Origin: Paramacrobiotus metropolitanus
Taxonomy: Eukaryota > Tardigrada > Eutardigrada > Parachela > Macrobiotidae
NCBI RefSeq assembly: GCF_019649055.1
Contig: NW_026570374.1
Span: 124,001 to 188,000, forward strand
Direction: 5' to 3'
Length of the DNA: 64,000 bases
Positions 1-11,680 of the stretch are shown piece after piece. The notes below the pieces were generated by a model that saw only the letters and a list, made by a program, of their open reading frames with translations, ran no database searches and had not been told where the DNA came from. The position numbers and the translations under genes are program-made. Position 1 is the stretch's first letter. Every line of letters begins with the position of its first letter.

Positions 1-600
1 ACACCACAACTGTATTAATGACAGTACAATATCCTTGTAAGATTTTGTTGCACTGAATAGATGCGGCGTAACGTAAATGATCAAATGAAAAAAACACTCC
101 ACAGTCTCCACTTACAAAAGTGCACAGGAATTCTGAATTATTAAGTCGTAGCAGTCACCGTCACTACACCCTGTCACCCAGTATAAATAATTACTTAAAC
201 GAACGCTCGGGCCATTCAGAATCTCCGATATGTAGACCGGAAGCTCCCCGTTCAATCGCGGCATTGTCAGGAAAAGATCCGTCGAAAGAGAAGCGAGGCG
301 CGGGCAACGGTTCATCTACGCCATTGCCAGCGGATATGTTGTGGAATATTGAATTCCAACATGGAAACATGCCTTCTAACCTGGGAACAGCGCCAGTTTC
401 GGCTAATTTCAAACCAAGTATTCTCTGCTTCGGCCGCTTGTTACAGTTGTTTGTCAGTGGCGTGTACGGTGTAATGACTAATGAGTATTTTGGTAAGATT
501 TTTGTCGGGAAAAAGTATACACGCCGTAGTTTTTCTGTTAACTTCAATACTGTAATTTTAAAAAATCACCGAATTCGAAGTGACCTAGAATTATAAGCAT
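1..600. repeat. Segmental duplication, upstream block, copy 1
   Basis: This block matches 17750-18349 at a constant offset of 17,749 with no difference that I could see, and the match stops at base 600. It starts at the window edge, so the true left boundary is unknown. Open frames on both strands (158 codons plus at 120-596, 118 codons minus at 547-191) overlap each other and show no domain that I recognise. I do not call a gene here. Confidence 0.9.
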
Positions 601-1039
601 TTATGTAGATATGGCGCTAGCTGTTACTGCATTATTAAAAGCAAAACCGCGTACCTTCTGCAAAGCAGTGAATAATTAACGACTGGGAAATATCCGCTCA
701 ATGCTTTGTAAGTCGAAGCTCTCTTCATGGTCTGTATACACAGACCATGCTCTCTTCAAAGCTAGACTGGAAATATAACAGGGCAAATGTTGTGTATAGT
801 AGTATTTACGAGAATCGTAAGCAGTTTGCAGTCACCTTTCAAATCAAAGCGTTTTGGCTTTTTAAGTTTTCTTTTTCGAACTTTCGCTGTAGTCTTTCTG
901 TTTTAATCATACGTTTTCCTGTAATTTTGGACATATTATCTTTATTGTGATATTTCATCAGATTTTAGGTTATCTGGCACTAGGAATTCACTTCTTTTGT
1001 TCATAATTTGTATTTGCTGCATTTAGCAGTCAGCCTATC
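601..1039. other. Copy-specific upstream region, no gene seen
   Basis: This stretch separates the two duplicated blocks in copy 1 and has no counterpart in the second copy, where 18350-18602 occupies the equivalent place. It is AT-rich and should hold the promoter and 5' leader of the polymerase beta-like gene starting at 1040, but I see no convincing core element. Confidence 0.5.
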
Positions 1040-1654
1040 ATGCCTCCGAAGCGCTCGTCCAAATCCAAAAGTCCGAGCCCCCGGAAAGCTTCCCCAGGAA
1101 AGAAAAGCAGCCCGGACGCGGGCACCAAGGCCGCTGAGATCGGCAAACGTAAGCGCGAGGAATCCAAGAATACCGACGATAATTCTAATGTAGGCATCTG
1201 CGAGCTGCTGATGGAGTTGGCTGAATACGAGAAAGTTGCCAGCGGCGAGCAGTATAAATACCTCGCGTACCGTAAAGCAGCGCAGACGCTGGCTGAACAG
1301 AAAACCCGTATCAAAAGTGGCGCTGAAGCGCAGAAGCTGCCAGGAATTGGGGAAAGCATTGCAGGCAAGATTGATGAGTTTCTGAAGACGGGCAAGATGG
1401 AAAAAGTAAAGGAGGCTCGCGACGACGACACAGCCAAGATACTGGCGGATTTGGCGCGGGTGCCCGGGATTGGCCATGCTCGGGCCAAGGAACTGTACGA
1501 TCAAGGCATTAGAAGCATCGAGGATCTCAAGAAGCATCCGGACCTTCTGCCCGAACAACTGCAGAAGCCCGTAAAGAATTTGGACGCTATTGAGTCTCCC
1601 ATAAACAAACAACAGGCGGACAAAATCAAGAAGTATCTGGAACAGCAACTAAAG
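1040..1654 (+). pseudogene. Polb: DNA polymerase beta-like, N-terminal half (truncated duplicate)
   Basis: An exon of 205 codons ends at the donor AAG|GTACGC (1654/1655). The first 40 residues are Lys/Ser/Pro-rich and nuclear-localisation-like. Residues about 50-135 match the 8-kDa lyase domain of polymerase beta, including the IKSGAEA and KLPGIGESIAGKIDEF segments; K110 aligns with the human Schiff-base lysine Lys72. A second helix-hairpin-helix (RVPGIGHARAKELY) follows near 155. In base-excision repair this part binds gapped DNA and removes 5'-deoxyribose phosphate. The polymerase palm exon is missing: homology to the complete copy continues into the intron to 1863 and then ends in a foldback element. 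One substitution separates the copies in this exon (V51 here, alanine in the other). If expressed it would give a lyase-domain fragment; truncated pseudogene or assembly break are both possible. Confidence 0.8.
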
Positions 1655-1862
1655 GTACGCTTTAATGTCAATTTGCCATGCCTGCATTTTTTAAAACATG
1701 GTTATCTGAAACTACTGCAAATTTGATTTTACTTTTTAACAGAATTTGGAGACAGCAAGCATTCGCTTTGTCCCGATTTTTGTTACAAACGGGAATAGAT
1801 ATTGCAAGATTATAACATTAAAACTTTTAATGCTGTATATTTTGTTTGCTTGTACAGATGGC

Positions 1863-2879
1863 ACCTATAGTAAGTGAATGGGCGATGGTCGTTCAAAGTG
1901 GCCACCTTGAATTACAATTCCCATGAACCATTTTTCTTCTGGTTTTCTTCTTTACTCAGTTAAGTATAACGCATCCTTACAGAGTACTTGAAATTTTTAA
2001 AATATCGTGAACCGTTTTCTTGCATTTGCGTCGTTAAAAAACCAGTGGCGAAGCACTTAAGCCACGCCACGTGAGCCACTGCATTACAACATGAATACAG
2101 CAGCCACCGCCACGCATGTGCGGTTGCGCATAATATTTCTGATCCGTGTATAATTACTGTAATAGGATTGATTTTGTTATCTTTTTTAATTGATTTTCAA
2201 GTGCAATAAAAAGTTCAGTTTATGGACAAAGACAACTAAGATGGTTGTTGTTGTCCACAGCAGAGGCGGAGGAGCTGCTAGCGGCGAGAGATAAGAACAA
2301 AATTCGACACCGAAACCCAAAGCAAAGCGGTCCCAGTGAATATCGGCTTTTTTTGTCCTCACTAACCTGTGGTTTTTAATTTTTATGTTTTCACCTGTGT
2401 CTGCTAACCTGTGACTAATTTTCGTTTCTCGAAGTTCCTCGAATGGTTTTGGTTTTGAGTTTTCTTATTTATTGGAATTTGTCAGTCGGACGAACTTGCG
2501 CACCTCAACAAGTTCCAGCTGCATTTATCTTTACTTGCACGATTTTACCACTTTCGATGTGCACTTTGTGTTATTTAAACAGCGACAGCGCAGCCGCACA
2601 AGTCTGGCGGTGACTGTAGTATTTATGATGTAGTGCAGTGGCTCACGTGGCGTGGCTTAACAGTGTGGCGTGGCGTGGCAGTGTTTCGTCACTGGTTTTT
2701 TCACGACGCAAATGCAAAAAAAACGGTTCAAGATATTTGTGAAATTTCAAGTACTCTGTAAAGGGTACGTTATTCTTAACTGAGTAAAGAAGAAAACCAG
2801 AAGAAAAACGGTTCATGGGAACTATAGTTCAAGGTGGCTACTTTGAACGACCATCTCCCATTCACTTACTATACATAGG
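1863..2879. mobile_element. Foldback element FB1 (about 1.0 kb, arms about 230 bp)
   Basis: The left end reads CCTATAGTAAGTGAATGG and the right end is its inverse with four extra bases (CCTATGTATAGTAAGTG). The arms stay complementary for roughly 230 bp (1863-2095 against 2640-2879), including a stretch of GCCACGCC repeats. The middle has no transposase that I can read, so this looks like a non-autonomous foldback or long MITE. Arm sequence resembles the element at 4976-6117, for example the GCCACGCCA and GAACCGTTTT segments, so the two belong to one family. It sits exactly where the polymerase duplicate and the convergent PX/BAR gene both lose their 3' parts. Confidence 0.85.
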
Positions 2880-2934
2880 TGGCCAACCGAACGACCGTAC
2901 GAGTAATTATTAATATTAATTATCCCTCTCTCAC

Positions 2935-4490
2935 CTTTTACGTTCGTGCCGCTCAAAGCGATTCTGACGCTGTTATGCAGCTCCATCAGCGCCATTTTCA
3001 GGTAATCAACATGCTTTGACGTTAAAATCCACTCCTCAGACTTCTGCAACAAACCCACAATCAGTACTTATGCGCTGCTAAGAAAGTTCCATTTCACCCA
3101 CCTTGCTAACGTTAAGTTCCATTTCACCCGACTCGCTGCCGTCTGCCTCGTCCAGTTCCAAAACGTCCAGTTCCAAAAATTCCCGAAATTCCGGGTCCCT
3201 ACGCAACGCCGGATGATCGGCCATTTTTTGGAGAAACCTTTCGAAAATCTTGTCTGCAAAAGTAAAGCAGTTGTATAAAGCATACGAATGACTAACCCTA
3301 GAAATGCGAATCACAATAACTTGCGTTCAATTTAAAATAAAGTCATTACTCGCTATCATTCCCGCGATAGGGCGCGCAAACCAAATTGCCTATGCGCCTG
3401 GTAATTCGGGTTGTGCGACGGGGCGACATAGCCGTGCGCCTATAGACCCGCATGGTTAATAATTTTCTAATCCTTAAAATGTATCAGCCAAATAACTAAT
3501 ACTGCAAAGTTGCGATACTATTCAAATTCGAGATTTACCATATGAAAATGCACATTAGACGAAACAAAAACTGCTACATATTAGGCTTGCAAGAGCGGCA
3601 ACTTCTGTTTATAATGCAGATTGCATCGAAAAATACACGGCACTTTAGTGCCTTCAGTCAGCCAGTTTAAGCTGACTAAGTGCTTGCGCGTTAATGCGGC
3701 CGACTGGCAAATTTGATGAACACAATGCAGTTGTCCTTGTACAGAGGGTGTTTCAGCCAAGTGTGACCACTTTTTGATTTGAACAGTTTATACTTACGTA
3801 GTCTGCAGGAAAGGATGGTGATGTCGAATTAACTTATTGCTACTGTATATATATATACGGTGCGCAGAGCGATATACTTCGCGTTCGAAAACCGGGCGCA
3901 CAGCCATATATCGTAAAAATAAACGGATATACTAAAACTCCAGGCGGAAAAAAAATTGCAGTGCAACGCGTACCGGTGGCAATGTCAGGGATGTTGGGAT
4001 TGCTCTGCTCGAACGCCGCTGGGATGGATGCGTCGATGAAGAATCCCTTCCCCACCACATCCAAATTCAAAAACTCGCCAAATGTCCGTGTTACCGTAAA
4101 CTTGGGTCGATGGAAGATTGGCAGGCTGGTCTTCGTGGTCACCCGGTACACGACGTCTGGGCCATCCTTCGCCTCGGTAACCGTGATCTTAGTCTAACCA
4201 CGGTTCCCAGAATTAATTAAAAATAAAATAGATACCACATCCGCTTGATACAGTTCACGCCGTGCGACAACGATTAGCCGAATTAAGCAATCGCAAAGTA
4301 TGCTTTTATTTAAGAAACGAAGCAAAACCATTAATTTCTACTTTGCAACCTACAGTTTGTTCAGATGTTTCGGAATGGCGGGGCGTGGGGAAACAATTGA
4401 AGTAACTGGGTGCGGATTTCGGACGCTCAACGCTGGAGTCCGCGTTGTCAACCGGATAGCGCTCGCAGGTGGCTGGGCGCGGCGTATCTG
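2935..4490 (-). CDS. PX-BAR sorting nexin-like gene, 3' exons present
   Basis: Four exons read on the minus strand: 4490-4342, 4193-3974, 3253-3102 and 3043-2935. All have GT-AG borders and consistent phases (0, 1, 0). Exon 4193-3974 begins TKITVTEAKDG and contains VYRVTTKTSLPIF and a TRTFGEFLNL segment, the core of a PX phosphoinositide-binding domain of the SNX1/2 type. Exon 3253-3102 supplies the end of PX (FLQKMADHPALRRDPEFREF). Exon 3043-2935 looks like the first BAR helix. In the family these proteins sit on endosomes, bind PI3P and tubulate membrane as part of retromer-type sorting. Most of BAR should follow at lower coordinates but is not found; the foldback element begins 56 bases further on. 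The upstream exons at 6230-17176 join in phase. Confidence 0.75.
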
Positions 4491-4975
4491 CTAAGAACAA
4501 AATGAGGTAATTACTAATCTGCAAGCTACAATGAGCGACTAACCATCAGGCATACAAAGAAACACGCACGTATCTATAATATAAATGGAAGCTGGAAAGG
4601 TGTCTGCGACACTCATCGCACACCGGCGTTAGTACAACCCCGTTTTACGAAGAAGTAACTATTATAAGCGCGGACGCTGTGACTAGCGCACAGTAACGCT
4701 AGATTTCTTAATTAGCGCAAGCCAGTAATACAAAACAAGTGTATTATGAGAACAGACTGAGTTACAACGGAAATAACTCTTTCAATTTCTCCGCTCCGTC
4801 CATGGTTCCGAGTACGGAAACTGTGTTGTCTCTCTGGATATCAATCGACAAGCACTGGCAAAAAAATTCGAGTAGCGATGTTCGCCGGTGTGCTGCTGCA
4901 ATCGCTTATCAACTTCCTTCACTAAACTGGATGCCGACTTTCCTTACTGGTAAAGAGTACTAAAGGCACGAAAGT

Positions 4976-6117
4976 GGGCCACTATGAGACTATGATAAGT
5001 GAATGGGCCGTCTTCAGTTATTTCTCTCTCAAACCGTTCTTCCAGTTTTCTGTTTCGTCAGATTCACAAAATCATGCTCTTTTTAGAGTACTTTAAAGTT
5101 TCTAAAAATATTGAACCGTTTTTAAGTTATTTGGGTTGTAAAGAAACAGTGAGGAAACAGGTAAGCCACGCCACTGAAGCCACTGCACTACGCAATAATA
5201 GCACCATATAACCACCGCACTTGTGCGGCTGCAGAATATACAAAGCGTCTGCAATATGCGGTTTTGTTTATTTAACACATCCTTTAGTAATATGCGCCAG
5301 TCCGTCCGATATAACATTTATTGTCAAAAATATCATATTAGCCACCAGGACTGAACATATCAGAGGCACTGAAAATTAACAACACAGTAAAACAAGAGTC
5401 ACCGGTTAAGAATAATTTTAAAAACCATAACTTAGGGAGCATTAAAGAAAAATCACAGAATAATTAAAACCGGTTAAAAATTAGATTAAACGACCGCAAA
5501 TTTTGACTGACAAATTTGGCTGACGATAGTTCTACACCACATTGTTCGAACTCTGCGAAGACGAAGACCTCTTCATCAAAATCCGAAAAAAGCTGAGTCT
5601 ATTCGCCATGCGAGTGTGGTAACGGGTTTTTCAAGCGTCTGCTTAGGTATTCGTGGAATCGCTGGGATATTAGCAGCCTCTCTACAGGAAGCCCCTTTAC
5701 TTTAACGTCAGTACGAGCAGCAGTCAAGCGTTTCTCCATTTTATTGTTTAACTTTGATGGAATACACAAATCGTTCGAATACAGCAAAAATTTTTAGTTT
5801 GAATGTAAAAATTAAATAGAAGTGTATTTGCAATTTGTACACCGCAGCCGCACAGGTGCGTTAATTGTATGGTGCTATTACTGCGTAATGCAGTGGATGC
5901 GGTGGCGTGGTTTACCTGTTTCCTCACTGCTTTTTACAACTCAAATAACTTTAAAATGGTTCAATATTTTTTTAAAACGTTTTAGTTCTCTGAAAAGAAT
6001 ATGATCTCGTAAATCTGAAACAGAAAAATAGAAGAAAAACGGTTTGGGAAAGAAATAACTGAAGGTGGTCCACATAAGTCACTGTTAAGTGTATGTTGTC
6101 TGTTATCATAGTGGCCC
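4976..6117. mobile_element. Foldback element FB2 (about 1.14 kb)
   Basis: The ends are inverted GGGCCACTATGA. The arms (about 4976-5250 and 5830-6117) are complementary with small gaps, including CAGTTATTTCTTTCCC and a GCACTACGCAATAATAG segment. The centre (5250-5830) is AT-rich with no transposase. It lies in an intron of the minus-strand PX gene and shares arm motifs with FB1. Confidence 0.8.
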
Positions 6118-6229
6118 AGTTAAGTGTTTTTACGGTTAGGGTCCGAGAGTTTCAAACCAATACGCGTCAAGTCACGTGATAACTGTAGGATCTCGGTATT
6201 AGAAAGCGGCTAAAATTATCGAGGCTTAC
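6118..6229. other. Intron sequence
   Basis: Short intronic spacer between FB2 and the exon ending at 6230. Nothing else is seen. Confidence 0.5.
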
Positions 6230-7771
6230 CATTTTGGGGAATGGTCGGATTATATGGCCGCCAATGTTTGCCTCGAAAATACGAGGAATCGGACTCCAGT
6301 GAATAGTCATCCGCCAGTCCGAGTCGCTCGGGATTGTAAAGCCGACCGAAATGCGGCGATGAATCTGGTGAGCGCTCGTTGACACCTGTTAAAAGTACCA
6401 ACGGCCTTTTCGATTATGCGATACCGATTATAAGCAGCGAATACAATGTAAATAAGGTATAACTGACAACGTTTTATTCGAAAATAACAAACACGGGTTC
6501 TCTATAAGCTGACCAACAGGGGACCATAGTCCGTCAAAAACATTAAAAACATGTGTTGCGTGCCAACACCAATGCCCAGGAATGGTTTCGGAGTCAGGAA
6601 AAAAACAACAAAAGCTTTTTCACTAAGTAATTTATTTTGAAAACTCTAGAAACGACCCTTAGATACGTACGCTCTGGCTCTGGTTAGATACGTACTTACC
6701 GGGGCACATTTTCAGGGTGTAAATTCAACAAATTTTCATCTCTTATAAAAAGATAACAATAAATACTAGCCTATGGGCAGTGCACGGCATCCTACGTTAA
6801 CACGTTATCGAAATTTGGACAGGACCAGTTGAACTTTAAAACTTCGCTCAAAACTTTTATCCGTTGATTTCAAGATGTCTATTAAAAACTTTTTCAAAAT
6901 TTTTATCTATGGACGTCAAAAAGATGCTCTACAATGTCCACAGATGGTGGATGTAAACATGTAACAATCTTATGAAGTGCGCTCGGACCATTATTCACCG
7001 TATCTGGAGAATGGAGATGGTACAGTATACACTTACTTTTTTCAGTAGAAAAGGATCTTCACTGCTCTTTACTTTGATTTGTTAGACGAGTACTTTTTAA
7101 ACTTGCCTCGTACCGGTTGTTCAGTAACGTTACAACGTAGATGCGGTGCATTGCCCATAGACTACAGCATATTGTAGAAGTTAATGTGAAATTCTGTTTT
7201 GGCCACGCCCATGGACCATAGCAGATGGATTAATTTTTTTAAACATACTACGGTAAACTATCTTTTTAGAAGAGATGAGATTGTTTTGAATTTGCACCGG
7301 GATAGTGTGGCCTGGTTAGGAGAGAACGCGTCGACAGAAATTATATTGCCGATCTCGCGACCATTTATCAACGCCATAAAAGCCATCAACAGGAAAACAT
7401 TAAAACCGAATTCCGCCCGTACAGTCAAATGACTTACCGATCGAAGTGTCCTCTTCGCAAAACTGTTTATGCAGATCAATCGGATCCGGCCTCGTAGCCA
7501 CCGCCGAAGGTTCACGCACGGCTGGGCGGGTGGGCCCCGGCGGTATTTAAGACTGGTAGGGCACCACCTTACGCAAATCAACGACGGGGTAGGGCTCGGG
7601 TGTTAAAGAGCTCGCTGATTTCGGCATGCCACTCGCTGAACTCAGTATGACATACGCTTCCGGATTTGATTCCATGTTCTTTTTAATGTCGTTCAGCAGG
7701 TCCTGGAAAGCATTCACGCGATCCGCTAATGTCTGATCCCACTTGTCTTGTGACTTCATCCATTCATCATC
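6230..7771 (-). CDS. PX gene, middle exons (unrecognised, with a probable 51-bp intron)
   Basis: The exon block 7771-7438 starts after TTTTTCAG, ends at CG|GTAAGT, and is followed by exon 6385-6230 (AACAG|GTG to ATG|GTAAG), phase 1 to phase 1. The first part is charged and helical (MKSQDKWDQTLADRVNAF) and could be a spectrin-like or other coiled segment. The rest is Pro/Ser-rich linker with no family I recognise. A TAA at 7549-7547 lies in frame, but GTAAGG at 7572 and CCCGCCCAG ending at 7522 define a possible 51-base intron that removes it and keeps the frame. The exon at 6385-6230 (HFGRLYNPERLG, GKHWRPYNP) then joins the exon at 4490 in phase 1. Intron 7437-6386 holds nothing I can name. 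Confidence 0.6.
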
Positions 7772-8719
7772 CTGAAAAATTATGAAAATTGCAACAATTT
7801 CCGAAGATCACATAATTGCAGAAATTTAATGTCAATTGTCAACAGTTCTGTCCCAACTTTAACGCCATGGCTGGTTTGGCTTTATTCAGTTGAAGGTTTT
7901 TAAAGAGTCTTGAAATCGGATCTGTTTCACAATGTGATCCCTGCTTTTTTATTTCCACTGGGCAGTCATATGATATTCCAAACCATATTAGTTCTCGATT
8001 TTCTTAAATAATTTTAGTTAAAACAGCTTTTCTCAGAGTTGCTCTCGCAATTAAACTTCTAAGCTACTTTTTACACCCTATCCAATTGCGCGTCCGACAA
8101 GTCTCCGGCCAACGGTTACTTTGGTAGCTGCATATTTTAGCTATCTTGGTTATTTAAGATGTTCTGAATCTTCTTGGTTCTCTTATGGTTTGTTATGTTT
8201 ATTCATGCTGCCTTTTGTTTTTCAGTTTCCTAACGTTTTTTAGGTTTTAGGCTTCTTAGCTTTGGTTTTGCGACGTTTTTTTGTTTTCTCTTTTTTTTCG
8301 CTAGTTTTATGTATTAGCTCTCTTAACACGAAGTTCCAGCAACTCTGTCCTTTTGCGGCAGCTCATATCACTCAGTCAGAAAACGATTTTACATCTGATT
8401 CACAAGCCGAAGTGAGCGTCGGTCGAGATTTACAGTACCCAAGACTGTCCCAAGTGAATGGCGGCCGAAGAAAATGACGGCCGCAATGAGCGTAGACTCA
8501 AAACGTCCGAAATGATGGGTAGCCAATGCTCTGTATGCTTCTTATCACACTTCTGCATGATGAAAAATTGAAAATAGCGGTGTGTAAGGCCAGTCTCTAC
8601 TTGCACTGGCACCTAATTTAGGCAGCTACTCGACAATACAGTAATTAAGAAATTTCATATTTCATAGTTTGTGACCTTGCAATGTTATGCCTGTAATTTT
8701 TTGCCATCTCATAGATCAG
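7772..8719. other. Large intron, no feature
   Basis: AT-rich intronic DNA of the minus-strand PX gene. Short plus-strand frames here lack coding character and no repeat family is recognised. Confidence 0.5.
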
Positions 8720-9210
8720 TCTTCCGTCTGTAATTTTTTAGCAATTTTTTTGGAAAATTACTCGTAAATGCATACGTCTGAAAGAAAACTTTAAAAAACT
8801 TTAACATAAAAAGTCTATGGAAAAAGCTAAGAATCCACCACTGCTAAACCGACCACACCACCACTGGCTCAACAGCCAACAGCCGGCAGCAGGCATTTCT
8901 TCCAATTACGCTGCAGATGGATGGAATTTCATGTTCCATGACGGATAATATTCCGTCGCCCTAAGTTCGTAGTAACTTTGTACATTTCTCATCAAAATTT
9001 AGTCTGAGAAAGAAAATGAAACTGGACAAAAATGGCCGAGAAGATTCTACGAGTGTGGAACACTGGGAAGGTTCGAGAGTCTCTTTTCAAGTAGCTGCCT
9101 ACTGCAGTGGTTTAGTAAGTCGTCGCGTAATTATACTGCAAGCGCCTTCACGGGCGGGCGCGGTTGTCTTTTTTCTTGAACTGCCAGGGGTTCGTGAATG
9201 CCGTTTTTTG
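8720..9210 (+). repeat. Dispersed repeat family D, copy 1
   Basis: This stretch aligns along most of its length with 26700-27130 in the same orientation, sharing CCACTGCTAAACCGACCAC, TTTCTCATCAAAATTTAG and GAGAAGATTCT. It aligns in reverse orientation with 14760-15050 and 16650-16960. No coding potential for mobility is visible, so this is an old non-autonomous interspersed repeat. Confidence 0.75.
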
Positions 9211-9827
9211 AAATTTTTTGCTTTCTGTAAAAATCCAAAGGATCTTTTATAAAACAGCTTATATTAAAACGGCAAATTTTCACGTTAGTTGAGGTTATCT
9301 CTACAACTGATTTATTCATGAAGGTTATTTCAACAGGGAAGCAAACGGGAAAATGTTATACGAAATGATCTCAGAACAAACATTATTGTGATCGGTAAAA
9401 CTGAACTCATCTACAAGTACAGCGGTAGCACCTGAATATTTTATATGTACTGTATGCCTGTTGTTAATTTTAGTAATATTTAAGTGCGAGCGAACCGTAG
9501 AATGGACGACAAAAGTACGTAGATGAGGCACGACCGCAGACCGACTGGCACATTTTCAATTATTTTTGTTATGTATTCACAGTATTCTATACGTAAAATA
9601 TAATAACGATGTTCTTGCATTTAACGTTAATACATCGCTGATGTACTTATTCCGCGTAAGTTAAGTATAAAAATTTCCTTCTACGGGTTTGCGTTTTTTT
9701 CTAAAAAGTAACTTTATTCAGCAAAAGCCACTGCACAAAAATATTTGCCTGCTTTGATGTACACAGCAGATAAAAATGTTTTAAATTTTTCTAATTCGGA
9801 AACTGTTTGACGGAGCGTCTTGCATGT

Positions 9828-9880
9828 TTGCTGCTCCGCTCGCGCCACATCTCGGCGTCGCCTGCGGCTCCGCCTTCTAA
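9828..9880 (+). repeat. GC-rich 47-bp module M, copy 1
   Basis: A GC island inside AT-rich DNA: CTCCGCTCGCGCC followed by TCGGCGTCGCCTGCGG. Near-identical copies are at 16050-16097 (plus) and 27517-27570 (minus), with a weaker one near 12170-12215. The GCCGCAG and CTGCGGC halves can pair. It is probably a structural end of a non-autonomous mobile element. Confidence 0.7.
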
Positions 9881-9907
9881 TACGTTGTCTAACGGGCTGA
9901 AAAAATC

Positions 9908-10053
9908 AGTAGTGTATTTTCACAAGTTCAAGGAACGCTCCAGGGGCCGGGCCGCACGCGGTTGTCGGCTCTTTAAGATCAAAGAAACCGACGGTGCGGC
10001 CACGCTGGCCACGCCCCACCATGTTCCTTAAACTTGTGAAAGTTAATACAGTA
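9908..10053. mobile_element. Small MITE, family Z, copy 1 (about 146 bp)
   Basis: The inverted ends read GTATTTTCACAAGTTCAAGG on the left and, reversed on the right, ACTTTCACAAGTTTAAGG. The GC-rich centre has no coding capacity. A second copy lies at 13099-13247. Confidence 0.7.
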
Positions 10054-10939
10054 TGTATTTTCCAGAAAAGCCTTGTTGGTTAACAATAATGAAGCACTCC
10101 ATCATATGTACTGCATTTGCGCTACATCCCGCTCCGCACTGCTCGTTTGAACCGAACATGATTAAAATTGTAGCTGCACCGTGGTGTATTTGCATTAAAA
10201 TTGTAAGTTTTGCAATCCGTAGTCCAGGTTTTCTCGGGAAGAATTCGTTCCGTGTTAAAAAATTCTAAAAAAAATTCATATCTTTCTAGCTTTTTAGGCT
10301 TTTCAAGTACGGTGTGTAAAGTAATTATATTTTTCATTTAAAAACAGCAAACCTGAAGTTGCCCATTTGGTGAGTGAACGAAACTGTTTTAGGGCTCACA
10401 CAACATAAAAATTTCTGTCGCGCTTATATCGCTCATTTTTAAGATTTAATTATTAAAAAGCGCGATTTATGAGCTTTTTAACGAATCTATTTTGAGAACA
10501 GACCAAACCAAGGCGCATAACGAATTCTCAAAGTAGGAATTAAGGTTGGCTTGCTACAAACAGGTGTGAGCGGGGGTTCACTAGCGTTCACGTCCGCAAC
10601 GCTGCGCCACATGGATTACGTGTCTGTGTTGTGTCTCGCTTCTGATTGGCTGACGGATATAGCCGTTCATTGTTTTCTGTTTTGTGGGCGCGGCATAGCA
10701 CGTGCTGCACAGTATAGAATTGGCTCTACGATTTACGATCGAGCTGCGCCGATCAGTGTTGATTTTCTGTGCTCCAGAATTGTCAATATTAAAAAGTTAG
10801 CAATTAGCGGTGCGACGTTTTGTGTTTCCGCATAGCTCGCAATCCATATCGCATTGCTCGCTCCACAGGATCTATCCCGTTTAGGTCTCTGTCTCTGGAT
10901 CCATTCTGGATCTAGCATTAGACAGGTATACACGTATTC
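10054..10939. other. Intron sequence without recognised feature
   Basis: AT-rich DNA between two inverted-repeat elements within the long intron of the PX gene. The plus-strand frame at 10551-10835 has no recognisable similarity and I do not call it a gene. Confidence 0.45.
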
Positions 10940-11678
10940 CCATAATATTACTAAACTGACAGGTATCCAATCGAGCTTGCACCTTGTACGATGACGTCAC
11001 GGTAGATAACCTGCACGATGCGTCGGAGTAAGTACCCCTGCGGGTTTAGTACTTTTCAAAACTCTCAGGTTCATACAACTTGTACGTACTATGGCTAAAA
11101 AAATAGAGGAAAAAATTTTAAGTTTGTCAATGCGAAAGCTGGCGAGTAGAAAGTTATCAAGGAAGCGAAAACTTCACGATTTATGTAATTCTCGTTTAGC
11201 ATTCAGGTCTATGAGGCAGCTTGCCATAGACATCTATGCTAAACAAAAACCACTTCAGCTGATCAAAAATCTAACTGTTTGGTTGTTTTAATTGACTAAT
11301 AACAGTTCTGGATGTTTTGTTTTGAATAAGTGATTACATTTTAATTGTTTTGATTTGATCACAATAAAAAAATCAATAGTTTTTGTTTACCATAGAGGTC
11401 TATGGCAAACAGCCTCATAGACCTCAGTGCTAAATCCGAATTACATTAATCGTAAACTTTTCGTTTCCCTGATAACTTTTTACTTGCCAACTTTTGCTTC
11501 ACAAACTTGAAATTTTTTCCTCCATTTTTTGAGCCATAGTACGAACAAGTTGTGTGAATCTGGGAGTTTTGAAAAGTGCCAAACCCGCAGGGGTTGCCCA
11601 CTCCGACGCACAGTGCAGGTGCGCTGCCGTGACGTCACGTTAGTCGATTGGATACCTTATTGTTTAGTAATATTATGG
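10940..11678. mobile_element. Foldback element FB3 (739 bp, arms about 300 bp)
   Basis: The element starts CCATAATATTACTAAAC and ends with the inverse. The arms, about 300 bp each, pair closely: GTATCCAATCGA against TCGATTGGATACC, TGACGTCACG in both, GGTCTATGAGGC against GCCTCATAGACC. The central loop is about 100 bp. No transposase is encoded, so it would be mobilised in trans. A transcript through it would form a very long hairpin. Confidence 0.85.
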
Positions 11679-11680
11679 TA

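Noticed and set aside
120-596. 158-codon frame duplicated at 17869-18345 as a conserved gene
   Set aside because: Both copies are identical because the whole DNA block is duplicated, so identity says nothing about coding. An overlapping frame on the other strand is equally preserved.
1001-1648. 215-codon minus-strand frame opposite the polymerase-like exon
   Set aside because: It is the antisense shadow of a recognised coding exon and recurs identically opposite the second copy.
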